DNA from: JAMCZU01 sp964479405
Lineage (GTDB): Bacteria > Patescibacteriota > UBA1384 > UBA12157 > JAENIV01
Direction: 5' to 3'
Length of the DNA stretch: 39,397 nucleotides
NCBI GenBank assembly: GCA_964479405.1
Contig: CAYZMA010000004.1
Span: 1-39,397 of the forward strand
Part shown: piece by piece, positions 1-8,173 of the stretch
How positions within the stretch are numbered: the first letter of the stretch is position 1
Layout of the letters: each line of letters starts with the position of its first letter
The notes under the pieces: model-generated
What the model was told of the DNA's origin: nothing
The model's database searches: none
The model's input: the letters and a program-made list of their open reading frames with translations, nothing else
Position numbers and translations under genes: made by a program

Positions 1-1696
1 TTTGGCTACTTTCCGAGGCAACTTTTTTGGTTGTTGGCGCGCGCGCTTTTGCCGTTGTGGTTGTGGCTTTAGCTTTGCCTACTATTGAAGATTTAGTGGT
101 AGATTTTTTAGCGCTTGACGCAACACTTTCTTGTTCCTCTTCTTTTTTCGCTTTAATAAGCTTAATATCTTCTTGTTTTTGAGGTAAAATGCGCCAAACA
201 TCGCGATACAAATTAACAATGCCGGTTATTTCAAAAATATCACCGGTGTGCATTTCCGGTTTATCTATACCAGTAGCCACCTGAATATAAACTTTGACTT
301 TGCCCGAACCGTCATCAAGATAAAAAGTATTGCCGGAAGTTTCTACAACCGTGCCTGTAATTTTGACCAAATAATCTTTGTGATTTTTAGCCTCACCTGT
401 TTTTACTACAATTGGAACGGTGTTTTTGGGAATGTCTTCTTCGTCGTCATCAACAGTATCTTCAACTACTGGCGCAGAAATAATATTTTGTAATCCCGGT
501 GTAATTTTTATTGTCCATTGCCAGACACCGGCAGAATTTCTGGCAAAGCTCCAACCTTTTTTGCCACCAGAATATTCAGGCGTTGAAGAAACTAATTCAC
601 CATTCGGATTAAATAATTTTATCAGATCACCATCATTATTTAATGTAATACCACTTTTCGTTTTTAAAATCAGACCGTAACTATTTTTTCCAATTATTAA
701 ATCTTCTATAACTTCGCGACTATTTCCTTGTAAATCTTCCAAAATCCAATTTTTCAAATTGACATCTTCGGCCGAATTATTATAAAGCTCAATCCATTCT
801 TCACCACTTGTCGGATCAGGATAAAGTTCATTGATAATAATCGCGTTGGAATAAGTTATTGGTAGTATCTTAAAAGAATATACTGCCGACGAAGTTTCGT
901 AAAGTCCATTTGTTGCAATTACTTTCCAATAGTATATTCCCGGTTCTAAATCCTCTGCCAAAAATTTCCCAACAGTTAAATTCGGCTCATCATAAACGTA
1001 ATCATTAAAATCAGAAAATTTTGATAAAATAAATTCATATTTTAAATTGTTTTGAATTTGCCAATTGAATTCTTGGGTTGTTACATTAACGAATTCTGCA
1101 TTATCTTGGGGCGATAAAAGAGTAGGCGAAAGGGGAACAGAAAGATCCGAAACAGAATTTTTAGCACATGGTGTACCACCAGAAACCAAACTTGTATGTT
1201 TATTGCTATCGTCTACTAGCATTAGAGGGTCTATTCTCTCCCAAGAGATATTATCCCCCGCATCTGTTATCCATTTGAATTTTTCGTTATAGATATTAAT
1301 AGTATCAGCATTGATAAGAATAATTTCATCACTCGGGTTTAATAAAGATATTCCTAATTTCACAATTTGGCAATCAACATTAGGATATTGTGCTTTAAAT
1401 AAAATATCATCGCGTGCAATTATTAGATAATTATCTGGCTGTAGAAAAAGAGAACTTGTTGAAATTATTTTACCATCCAAAGTCCAATTTTTAAGATCAA
1501 CAGGCACAATACCATTATTATAAAGTTCCACCCATTCTAACCCATATATCTCGGTATGACTTAAAGGGTCATTAGGCGCATTCGCCATCACCTCATTAAT
1601 TACCACATCACTATCTGCCGCCTCGGTTTTTTGAGTCCCTAAAAGAAATAAAAATAATCCAAAAAAAATAAATAATAAATACTTCGCTTTCCTCAT
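1..1696 (-). CDS. Exported lamin-tail-domain / OB-fold protein, 3' end cut by window edge
   Basis: The frame opens with ATG at 1696 behind purine-rich GGAAGAAGGAAAAGG and stays open to the window edge (565 codons). Residues 1-27 are a signal peptide (KAK, then a long hydrophobic run, ending near TEA-AD). Two lamin-tail (LTD) domains are visible, about 30-150 (INEVMAN...EWVELYNNG) and about 283-390 (INELYPDP...EWIELYNNS). Between them, around 185-280, is an FN3-like stretch (YYWKVIATNGLY). An OB-fold-like domain follows at about 428-508 (VKITGTVVE...FYLDDGSGKVKVYI). The visible tail is Ala/Thr/Lys-rich low complexity. LTD plus OB modules are common in surface or nuclease-associated proteins of Patescibacteria. 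The real function is unknown; no catalytic domain is visible in this part. Confidence 0.8.
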   Translation of the reverse strand, partial: MRKAKYLLFIFFGLFLFLLGTQKTEAADSDVVINEVMANAPNDPLSHTEIYGLEWVELYNNGIVPVDLKNWTLDGKIISTSSLFLQPDNYLIIARDDILFKAQYPNVDCQIVKLGISLLNPSDEIILINADTINIYNEKFKWITDAGDNISWERIDPLMLVDDSNKHTSLVSGGTPCAKNSVSDLSVPLSPTLLSPQDNAEFVNVTTQEFNWQIQNNLKYEFILSKFSDFNDYVYDEPNLTVGKFLAEDLEPGIYYWKVIATNGLYETSSAVYSFKILPITYSNAIIINELYPDPTSGEEWIELYNNSAEDVNLKNWILEDLQGNSREVIEDLIIGKNSYGLILKTKSGITLNNDGDLIKLFNPNGELVSSTPEYSGGKKGWSFARNSAGVWQWTIKITPGLQNIISAPVVEDTVDDDEEDIPKNTVPIVVKTGEAKNHKDYLVKITGTVVETSGNTFYLDDGSGKVKVYIQVATGIDKPEMHTGDIFEITGIVNLYRDVWRILPQKQEDIKLIKAKKEEEQESVASSAKKSTTKSSIVGKAKATTTTAKARAPTTKKVASESSQ

Positions 1697-1726
1697 CCTT
1701 TTCCTTCTTCCTTCTTCTAACCTGTG

Positions 1727-1750
1727 AAAACAACCTCTGGGGTTGTTTTT
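1727..1750 (-). terminator. Hairpin terminator after the M23 gene
   Basis: AAAACAACC pairs with GGTTGTTTT around a five-base loop, with A and T flanks on both sides, so it could act in either direction. It lies between the stop of the M23 gene and the start of the LTD gene, suggesting that the latter is a separate unit. Confidence 0.6.
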
Positions 1751-1759
1751 GGTTATACA

Positions 1760-2374
1760 TTACGGATAAATTAAGTGGCCATAATAAGTTCGCAGTCCGC
1801 TACCATGATCAATAATAACTAAATGGCCGTAGCCACCACTGATTTGATTGGAAATAATATTACCAGTGGCAACCGCGCGAACCGGCGCGCCATAATACGC
1901 CACCAGATCAATGCCAGTATGAAAACTGTACCATGGCGTCCAATCAGCCGGACCAAACTCTTGAGTTATTCTGTAATTATCAAGTGGCCAACGAAAAATC
2001 TTTCCCAAATAATCCCGAGGATTTACGGCTGTGCCACTTTTTCGCGTCTCAAAATGCAAATGGGAACCGGTGGATAAACCCGCACCGGGAGTTCCCGGCA
2101 CACCACCCTCGTAACCAATAATGTCGCCTTGATTAACACGACCACTAATCTTGTTCTTTTTACTGACAGCATTTTTAACATTTGCCGCCGTTTGTTTTAT
2201 GCTTAAAGATTTAGACTGTATTGTTTTGGCACCAGAAACCATTTTAGTGTCAACCGCCACTGTCGCCGATTTTTTAGCTACCGCAGCATTGGCAGTGATA
2301 AATCCGCCAGCTGGCGGACCAAAAACTAAACCCAAAACAAAAACAAATTTTAAAACAAAATAGAAATATCGCAT
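1760..2374 (-). CDS. Exported M23 (LytM-type) metallopeptidase with permuted catalytic halves
   Basis: This 204-aa exported protein is predicted to cleave peptidoglycan cross-bridges. A signal peptide covers about residues 1-30, followed by an Ala/Lys/Ser linker. All LytM-type zinc and catalytic residues are present, but in reversed block order. The HxH motif normally found last comes first (STGSHLHFE, H105/H107, then NPRDYLG). The HxxxD motif normally found first comes second (FHTGID, H152/D156), then GYG..VIIDHG and TYYGHL (H200), and the protein stops four residues later. This looks like a circular permutation of one domain. It is the last gene of the ftsE operon, 2 nt after the PH-domain gene. 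Its signal peptide codons include a palindromic repeat (2303-2318). Confidence 0.85.
   Translation of the reverse strand: MRYFYFVLKFVFVLGLVFGPPAGGFITANAAVAKKSATVAVDTKMVSGAKTIQSKSLSIKQTAANVKNAVSKKNKISGRVNQGDIIGYEGGVPGTPGAGLSTGSHLHFETRKSGTAVNPRDYLGKIFRWPLDNYRITQEFGPADWTPWYSFHTGIDLVAYYGAPVRAVATGNIISNQISGGYGHLVIIDHGSGLRTYYGHLIYP
2298..2318. repeat. Palindromic repeat, copy in M23 signal peptide
   Basis: A perfect 16-bp palindrome, TCCGCCAGCTGGCGGA, lies at 2303-2318. With its left flank it forms 19 bp identical, in inverted orientation, to 14402-14420 inside serS. On the coding strand it reads as Pro-Pro-Ala-Gly-Gly in the signal peptide. Confidence 0.7.
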
Positions 2375-2376
2375 TA

Positions 2377-3105
2377 CTACTCCTTATGCAAATCCACTTC
2401 TCCCCCTTTATCTAAATTATCTTTGGAAATTTCACCTTCTTTGGAACTTTCTACCTCTGGCGCTTTCTCTTTTTCAAGCAATTCTTGATACGATGTCTTT
2501 TCCTCAACTTTATTAATTTTGCCTGGCGCTAAAACTCCTTCGCCTTCTAAAATTTCATGATGCCTTCCTTCAGTTTCAATTATTTCATCGTGGATTTCCA
2601 TAATTTTTGAAGAAATTTCTTGTGGATTCGGCACGGATTGCAAAAGAAAAGTTTCCTTCTCGCCAGCTGTTTCTACTAGAACATCACCATAAGTAAAAAA
2701 AGTCTGTAAAAATCCTTTAATATCCGAGGAAACATCTTGGACCCGAAGTAATGAAAGTTGAGAAATTTTGCGACCAAAGAAACCAATTTGAGTAATTTCA
2801 ATAATTTCTGTGTTTGTCACAATATAGATATTGTAATAAAAAGATATCCACGAAACAAAAGCAAAAGTTGTTACTACCATATAATAGGCAGACAAAATTA
2901 AAACTAGAAAATTTAGAAATAGGCCTTGAAATATTTTTGTGTCAAAATTAAAAACAAAAATAACGATAGTGATGATCACCGGAATAACCAAAAGTAAAAA
3001 AGCCAACAAAAATTGTCCTAAAAAAGCCACGAAGTGACGACGAGCAAAAACAACAATTTCTTTTTCTTTAATTGACCCCGGCACGGGAAAATTATATTCA
3101 GACAT
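2377..3105 (-). CDS. Bacterial PH-domain (bPH2/YdbS-like) membrane protein
   Basis: This 242-aa protein has two adjacent hydrophobic segments at about residues 28-52 and 62-86. A bacterial pleckstrin-like domain follows at about 88-165 (YIVTNTEIIEITQIGFFGRKISQLSLLRVQDV). The C-terminal tail is long, acidic and Lys/Glu-rich, and probably disordered. The family is membrane-anchored and of uncertain biochemical role. The gene sits 6 nt after the small membrane gene and 2 nt before the M23 gene, so it belongs to the ftsE-led operon and is plausibly envelope-related. The domain call is firm; the function is not known. Confidence 0.8.
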   Translation of the reverse strand: MSEYNFPVPGSIKEKEIVVFARRHFVAFLGQFLLAFLLLVIPVIITIVIFVFNFDTKIFQGLFLNFLVLILSAYYMVVTTFAFVSWISFYYNIYIVTNTEIIEITQIGFFGRKISQLSLLRVQDVSSDIKGFLQTFFTYGDVLVETAGEKETFLLQSVPNPQEISSKIMEIHDEIIETEGRHHEILEGEGVLAPGKINKVEEKTSYQELLEKEKAPEVESSKEGEISKDNLDKGGEVDLHKE

Positions 3106-3111
3106 AAAATT

Positions 3112-3333
3112 TCAAAATTTAAATATATCTTTTAAACTTTTTGACCAATCAAGATGACTAATAAATAATATTGAAAGAAAAATAATAATAAACATCGCAA
3201 CTAAATAAATCATTACCATGCGACTGACAGCATCACCTTTAAAACGCATGGCGCAAACTCTATAAAGACCATAGATATTAAAAATAATATAGACAAAAAG
3301 AAAAAGAAACCAAATTATTAAAAATATATACAT
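3112..3333 (-). CDS. Small two-helix membrane protein
   Basis: This 73-aa protein has two strongly hydrophobic segments (about residues 2-24 and 40-62) separated by a short basic loop (YRVCAMRFKGDAVSR). It has a short charged C-terminus. I do not recognise a family. It lies between the C39 peptidase gene (4 nt gap) and the PH-domain gene (6 nt gap), so it is almost certainly cotranscribed with the ftsEX group. A role as a small envelope partner protein is inference from position only. Confidence 0.65.
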   Translation of the reverse strand: MYIFLIIWFLFLFVYIIFNIYGLYRVCAMRFKGDAVSRMVMIYLVAMFIIIFLSILFISHLDWSKSLKDIFKF

Positions 3334-3337
3334 AAGA

Positions 3338-4648
3338 TTATACTGGTCGAATTATTTTCATTGATCTAACTTGATTTAAATCATAGCTTCTACCATGACC
3401 AATTGGATCTTGCATCAGATATTTATCATCTGATTTACCTTTTATGACTATGAAATGAGAAGACCCATCGCCATTAATTGCTCCCACTAAAGGCAAGTAA
3501 ATACTCACAATCACCGGATGATTATTACTTAATTCTTGATCTACAACCCCCCAATTAATCGATCCACTTGATGCCACCACAACCCCAAAATCCGAAGTAT
3601 CACCTTGAAAATATCCACCACTAGTAAAATGCCAATACATCTGAGCAATATCTGTCGGTGTAATTCTGTTGCCATAATAAGTAGAAACCATCGCATACGA
3701 AGTAATTAAGCAACCATATTGATTGACAGTATAAGGACTATTACCCAACGAGGTGTAGTTGCCAATTTGAGTATAATACCAACTCGGATCATCCTGCGAA
3801 ATAATTTGACTACCCCAATTACTTGTTCCGGTTAAAGCTTGAATTTGTTGATTTACTTGAGCAATTTTTGCTTGCGCATCATTTTGCTGGCCCTGTAAAC
3901 TAGCAATAGTGCTTTGAGTATTATTTAACAAATCATTTTTAAGTTGTTGTTGACTTTGCAATCCTTGTTTTTGAGCTACTAAGGCCGCTTTTTGTTTTTC
4001 CAGATCCGCCTTCTGCACTTCTTGCTGATTTTTTTCATTTTCTAAATCTGATTTGAGTTTAGTAATAGTATTAATTGTTGTTTCAATTTGATAGTTCAGT
4101 GACTCAATGTATTGAGCCCTATCAACCACTTCCGAAAGAGAGTTTGAACTAACTACAATTTCTACCGTTGATTTTTGGGGCGTTTCATAAATCACTCGCA
4201 TTGTTTCGTAAAGATTTTCTTTTTGTGTTTCAAGTTCTTTTTCTTTTTGCGCAATTTCATCTTTAAGTTTGTTGATTTGTTGATTTGTAATTTCAATTTT
4301 ACTAGCCGAAAGATCAACATCTTTTTGTACTGCCGTAATTTGACCATCAAGACTGGCTATCGCACTTTGAAGATTACTAATATCTATTTTCTTTTGCGAA
4401 AGAGCTTTACGATTTGCCTGAATTTGACGATTTAAATCGGCTTGTCTTTGCTGAAGATCGCTCAAAGTATCAGCCCGAGCCAAATCAACTGGTTGAAATA
4501 TAAACCCTGCAATCAGACTAATTAAAATCAAAAAACGTGTGTCATTGCGAGCGCAAGCGAAGCAATCTTGAATAAATTTACTTAAAGATTGCTTCGTCGG
4601 TCTACAACCTCCTCGCAATAACAGTTTAGGATATTGATTTCTTTTCAT
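3338..4648 (-). CDS. Exported coiled-coil protein with C39-like cysteine peptidase domain (FtsEX-linked)
   Basis: The 436-aa product has a signal-peptide core at about 38-58 (RFLILISLIAGFIF, cut near ARA-D). A long coiled coil covers about 60-270 and resembles the PcsB/CwlO/EnvC regulatory coiled coil. A papain-like peptidase C39_2 domain covers about 285-436. Catalytic candidates are C313 (QYGCLITSYAM), H398 (SSHFIVIKG) and D414 (YLMQDP). The gene starts 1 nt after the ftsX stop. In other bacteria FtsEX activates exactly such coiled-coil wall hydrolases, but these usually end in CHAP, NlpC or LytM domains. About 27 residues at the N-terminus (10-36) are encoded by an inserted REP-like palindrome. 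Peptidoglycan hydrolysis by the C39 domain is inference. Confidence 0.85.
   Translation of the reverse strand: MKRNQYPKLLLRGGCRPTKQSLSKFIQDCFACARNDTRFLILISLIAGFIFQPVDLARADTLSDLQQRQADLNRQIQANRKALSQKKIDISNLQSAIASLDGQITAVQKDVDLSASKIEITNQQINKLKDEIAQKEKELETQKENLYETMRVIYETPQKSTVEIVVSSNSLSEVVDRAQYIESLNYQIETTINTITKLKSDLENEKNQQEVQKADLEKQKAALVAQKQGLQSQQQLKNDLLNNTQSTIASLQGQQNDAQAKIAQVNQQIQALTGTSNWGSQIISQDDPSWYYTQIGNYTSLGNSPYTVNQYGCLITSYAMVSTYYGNRITPTDIAQMYWHFTSGGYFQGDTSDFGVVVASSGSINWGVVDQELSNNHPVIVSIYLPLVGAINGDGSSHFIVIKGKSDDKYLMQDPIGHGRSYDLNQVRSMKIIRPV
4541..4622. repeat. REP-like inverted repeat, copy 1, inside a coding sequence
   Basis: The left arm GTCATTGCGAGCGCAAGCGA continues to GCAATCTT (4541-4569). 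The right arm begins AAGATTGCTTCGTCGG (4584) and ends CCTCGCAATAAC (4622). It belongs to the same family as 8050-8127 and 25709-25779. It lies in frame within the first 40 codons of the C39 peptidase gene. Confidence 0.85.
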
Positions 4649-4649
4649 A

Positions 4650-5567
4650 TTAAACTTTCAAATATTTTCTAATACTAAATAGCGAACAACCGATGCCAAT
4701 GACAATCCCCACTAAAAACTGTAACAAAATAATATAAAAAACGTAAGTTGTAAAAAATGATTTTAAGTTTTCGGTCGCAGCGCTACCCAAATATTGGGTT
4801 ACAAGTGACGAAATAACAACATAAACACCTAACCACATTAAAATAAAAGCTAAAATACAGGCAAAAATGCCGTAAAGCGCGCCTTCAATTACAAAAGGCA
4901 TTTTAATAAATCGGTCGGAAGCGCCCACTAGTCGCATAATTTCAATTTCGCTTTTTCTGGTAAAAATAGCAAGTCGTATAGTATTTAAAATAACTAAAAT
5001 AGAAACAATAATAAAAATACCCGAAAAAAGCCAACCCATTTTCTTAACAAAAGAGGTAATAGCTAAAAGTTTATCAATAATAACTTTGTTTTCTTCGTAA
5101 GAAATTTTATGAATAATTGAGCCCAAATCAGCCGATAAAAGATAGTTATCAATATCGTTAAGTTTTTCCGGTTCAGTCGCTTTAATCGCCAGCGACCGAG
5201 GCAAAGGATTTTCATCAGCGGTAATTAAATCTTTAATTTGCTGATTTTTCTGGGTTTGCTCCCAAATCTGCAAAGCTTCTTCTTTAGAAATATATTTTAC
5301 TTCACTAACATCAGAGCGCGCCGCCAAGCTCTGTTGCAAATCGGCAATATCTTCCGTTGTCGCCGAATCGTTAAAATAAACCGTAATATCCATTTTTGAC
5401 TTAATGCGATCGGTGGTTTTATTAATGACCATGGTCATAATCACAAACATTGAAATAATCAGTAGAGTTAGCGTCATCACCAAAGTTGACGCCAGCGACA
5501 GCCACCTGTTGCGCCAAAAATTAGTTAAACCTAAATTTGTAATTCGTTTTATTGGTATCCAGTTCAT
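4650..5567 (-). CDS. ftsX: Cell-division ABC transporter permease-like protein FtsX
   Basis: This 305-aa protein has the classic FtsX layout. There is one TM near residues 23-48 and a periplasmic domain at about 50-170 (ITVYFNDSATTEDI...SEVKYISKEEAL). Three C-terminal TM segments follow, with the conserved SEIEIMRLVGAS loop between. FtsX partners FtsE and transmits ATP-driven changes to an extracytoplasmic wall hydrolase at the septum. Its ATG overlaps the ftsE stop by 4 nt, and the coiled-coil C39 gene follows after 1 nt, which points to that protein as the hydrolase it controls. Confidence 0.95.
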   Translation of the reverse strand: MNWIPIKRITNLGLTNFWRNRWLSLASTLVMTLTLLIISMFVIMTMVINKTTDRIKSKMDITVYFNDSATTEDIADLQQSLAARSDVSEVKYISKEEALQIWEQTQKNQQIKDLITADENPLPRSLAIKATEPEKLNDIDNYLLSADLGSIIHKISYEENKVIIDKLLAITSFVKKMGWLFSGIFIIVSILVILNTIRLAIFTRKSEIEIMRLVGASDRFIKMPFVIEGALYGIFACILAFILMWLGVYVVISSLVTQYLGSAATENLKSFFTTYVFYIILLQFLVGIVIGIGCSLFSIRKYLKV

Positions 5568-6256
5568 ATTACGTACCCGCCTTTCATTTGGTCGGAAACA
5601 ACTTTTCCACCTTTAAGGAGTATCACCCGCCGTTTCAAGCGATCAACAATTGCTTTGTTGTGAGTAGCAAGAATTACCACCGTTCCTCTTCTATTAATTC
5701 GTTCCAAAAGTTCAATAATTTCCCAAGCGTTCACCGGATCCAAATTACCCGTTGGTTCGTCGGCAATTAATATCTTAGGCGAATGAACCAAAGCGCGGGC
5801 AATACTGACTCTTTGCCGCTCGCCACCGGAAATTTCGGTCGGAAGTTTGTCTTTACACTTAAGCATGCCGACTAAATCTAGTATCCTGGGCACTTTCTCG
5901 CGAATTTCTTCAGGATAAGCTTCACAGACTTCCAGAGCAAAAGCAACATTTTCATAAACCGTTTTTTGAGGCAAAAGTTTAAAATCTTGAAAAACCACCC
6001 CCACTTTACGACGGAAATAAGGTAGTTCGGAAGATTTTAACTGGGTAATATTTCTATTGGCAATTAAAATCTTGCCGGCGGTTGGTTTTTCTTCACAAAT
6101 TAAAAGTTTAATTAAAGTAGATTTTCCAGCACCGGAAGCACCAACAATAGAGACAAATTCACCTTTGCCAATATGGATATTTATATTATCTAAAGCCCGG
6201 GAAGTTTTAACACCCACAATATTGTATGCCTTAGAAACACCAATAAGTTCAATCAA
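5564..6256 (-). CDS. ftsE: Cell-division ATP-binding protein FtsE
   Basis: ABC ATPase of about 230 aa with Walker A GASGAGKST, Q-loop VVFQDFKLLP, signature ISGGERQRVSIARAL, Walker B ILIADEPTGNLD and switch His in LATHNK. It energises FtsX in the division-site complex. The upstream GTG at 6262 overlaps the Shine-Dalgarno AAGGAG. I therefore place the start at TTG 6256, five bases after AAGGAG, giving MIELIGVSKAY. It is the first gene of the operon that continues through ftsX, the C39 peptidase, two membrane proteins and the M23 peptidase. Confidence 0.95.
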   Translation of the reverse strand: MIELIGVSKAYNIVGVKTSRALDNINIHIGKGEFVSIVGASGAGKSTLIKLLICEEKPTAGKILIANRNITQLKSSELPYFRRKVGVVFQDFKLLPQKTVYENVAFALEVCEAYPEEIREKVPRILDLVGMLKCKDKLPTEISGGERQRVSIARALVHSPKILIADEPTGNLDPVNAWEIIELLERINRRGTVVILATHNKAIVDRLKRRVILLKGGKVVSDQMKGGYVI

Positions 6257-6273
6257 AAGCACTCCTTGTTTTT

Positions 6274-6302
6274 AGTTTAGCAAAGTTTTCCGAAATAAAC
6301 AA
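6274..6302 (-). promoter_or_regulatory. Possible promoter of the ftsE operon
   Basis: On the minus strand, TTGTTT (6297-6302) is followed after 17 nt by TAAACT (6274-6279), ending 18 nt before the chosen ftsE start. Both boxes are weak. The position between polX and ftsE is the main support. Confidence 0.4.
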
Positions 6303-6305
6303 AGA

Positions 6306-8024
6306 TTAGGACCTTTGACACCAGTGACAGAGAGAATTGAGGTCGTAAGTATTGATAATATCTTCTTTTTCCAACCAACCGCGACGAGCGACAGCAACTC
6401 CAAACCTGATTAATTCCAGATGTTGAGCCTGATGGGCATCGGTGTTGATGGCAAATTTAACCCCGTATTGCTTTGCCTCCTGACAAAGCGTATCGCGTAA
6501 ATCTAATCTATTAGGAAAAGCAGATATTTCCAAAGCCGTTTTTTGTTTCGCGCAAGCCTTAAAAACTGCTGGCCAATCCGCTTCATAAGGTTCGCGCTGA
6601 CCAATGATTCTGCCTGACGGATGACCAATAATATCCACATGAGGATGATTAATGGCCAAAAGCAATCTTTTTGTCATTGTGTCTTTATCTTGAAAAAAAC
6701 TAGTGTGAATAGAGGCAGTCACAATATCTAATTTTTCCAGCATCCAATCTTTAATATCTAAATCGCCGTCGGCTTTAATATTGACTTCTACCGAAGAAAG
6801 AATTTTAATTTTTGAGTGCTTTGCTTGCGCCGCATTGATTTCTTTTTGTCGTTCTTCCAACCGTTTTTCATCAAGACCATGAGCAATTCCTAAACCAACC
6901 GTGTGATCGGAAACAACAATATATTCATAGCCCAGCTTTTCGCCCATCTTTGCAATTTCCTCAATTGTCATTTGTCCATCCGACCAATTGGAATGAACAT
7001 GCAAATCGCCCTTAATGTCAATAAGCTCCACTAATTTTGGCAAGCGGTGTTCTAAAGCACTTGCAATTTCACCCCGACTTTCACGCAGTTCTGGTACGAT
7101 AAAATCCATTTTTAAAAATTCATAGACATCTTTTTCGTTGACCATTTTTATCAACTTTTTACCGACTTTAAAACCATGTTCGGAAAAACTATAATTTTTA
7201 GTCAGAGCGTATGTCCGAAGAGCGACATTGTGTTCTTTAGAACCGGTAAAGTGTTGTAAAAGCGAACCGTATTCGTCTTTTGGCAATATTTCTAAATCTA
7301 TTTGCGCGCCTTGATTGTGAATAACCGTTGACTTAGTTGAGCCTTTAGTAATAACTTGACTGACGACCGTCAACTTAGTAAATCTATCAATCACTTTTTC
7401 TGGATTTGTAGAAGTTGCCACAATATCAATATCGCCAATTGTTTCTTTCATCCGCCGGAGAGATCCCACAAAATCAACTTTGCCAACTTCCGGTAGTTTT
7501 TTCAAAATTGAAACAATATTTTCCGCAATTGGCAAAGCCTCCGTGATTAACATGCAACCGGTCAAACGTTTTAAAATATCAATGCCACGCAAAATGTTAT
7601 TGGCTGTTTTTTCTTTGAATAGATCTTTGCCTTCACCTTTTTTTAATTTTTTTTCTAAATCTTGGATGTTTTTAGCTTTAAAATCTTTGGCAATTTTAAC
7701 TGCCATTTTCGGACCAACACCGGGAATTTTTAAAAACTCCACTTCGGAAACCGGGACACTTTTTTTAATTTCATTTAAATATTTAAGTTTGCCAGTTTTT
7801 ATTAGTTCCTCAATTTTTTCAGCGATTGACTGACCTACATCCGGAACATCGTTTAAAGCTTTAAGTCCCCTTTTATTATAAACTTCCACCATTTCTTCGG
7901 CATAATTTTCAATCGTCCCCGCCGCTCGTTCGTAAGCCACTATTCTAAATCTGTCTTTTTCATTACCAAGTTCAAGGATTTTGGCAATTTGAAATAAAAT
8001 TTTTGAAATTTCCGTATTTGTCAT
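6306..8024 (-). CDS. polX: DNA polymerase X family protein with PHP domain
   Basis: This 572-aa protein has the full bacterial PolX layout. An 8-kDa helix-hairpin-helix region covers about 1-150 (VPDVGQSIAEKIEEL, IPGVGPKMAVKIAKD). Palm and fingers cover about 150-320, with nucleotidyltransferase motif GSLRRMKETIGDIDIV and the third acidic residue in QIDLEI. A C-terminal PHP phosphoesterase domain covers about 335-572 (GDLHVHSNWSDG, SDHT, IGHPSG, NTDAH). It is expected to fill short DNA gaps in base-excision repair, with 3'-5' exonuclease or AP-endonuclease activity from PHP. The ATG at 8024 has no strong Shine-Dalgarno. A REP-like element lies just upstream. Confidence 0.93.
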   Translation of the reverse strand: MTNTEISKILFQIAKILELGNEKDRFRIVAYERAAGTIENYAEEMVEVYNKRGLKALNDVPDVGQSIAEKIEELIKTGKLKYLNEIKKSVPVSEVEFLKIPGVGPKMAVKIAKDFKAKNIQDLEKKLKKGEGKDLFKEKTANNILRGIDILKRLTGCMLITEALPIAENIVSILKKLPEVGKVDFVGSLRRMKETIGDIDIVATSTNPEKVIDRFTKLTVVSQVITKGSTKSTVIHNQGAQIDLEILPKDEYGSLLQHFTGSKEHNVALRTYALTKNYSFSEHGFKVGKKLIKMVNEKDVYEFLKMDFIVPELRESRGEIASALEHRLPKLVELIDIKGDLHVHSNWSDGQMTIEEIAKMGEKLGYEYIVVSDHTVGLGIAHGLDEKRLEERQKEINAAQAKHSKIKILSSVEVNIKADGDLDIKDWMLEKLDIVTASIHTSFFQDKDTMTKRLLLAINHPHVDIIGHPSGRIIGQREPYEADWPAVFKACAKQKTALEISAFPNRLDLRDTLCQEAKQYGVKFAINTDAHQAQHLELIRFGVAVARRGWLEKEDIINTYDLNSLCHWCQRS

Positions 8025-8049
8025 AATAAATTCAATTAATATCTTTTAA

Positions 8050-8127
8050 GTCATTGCGAGTTCCAATTTTATATTGGAACGTGGCAATCTATCATTTAAA
8101 AGATTGCTTCGCTTCGCTCGCAATGAC
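8050..8127. repeat. REP-like inverted repeat, copy 2 (intergenic)
   Basis: The outer arms are GTCATTGCGAG (8050) and CTCGCAATGAC (ending 8127), with inner GCAATCT and AGATTGC arms. A nested hairpin, GTTCCAAT/ATTGGAAC, is inserted in the left arm. It fills most of the gap between polX and the GNAT gene; the rest of that gap shows nothing else. Confidence 0.9.
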
Positions 8128-8173
8128 AATTATTACAATTCCTTATAATTTCGTCAGAAATTTCCGCGGCAAT

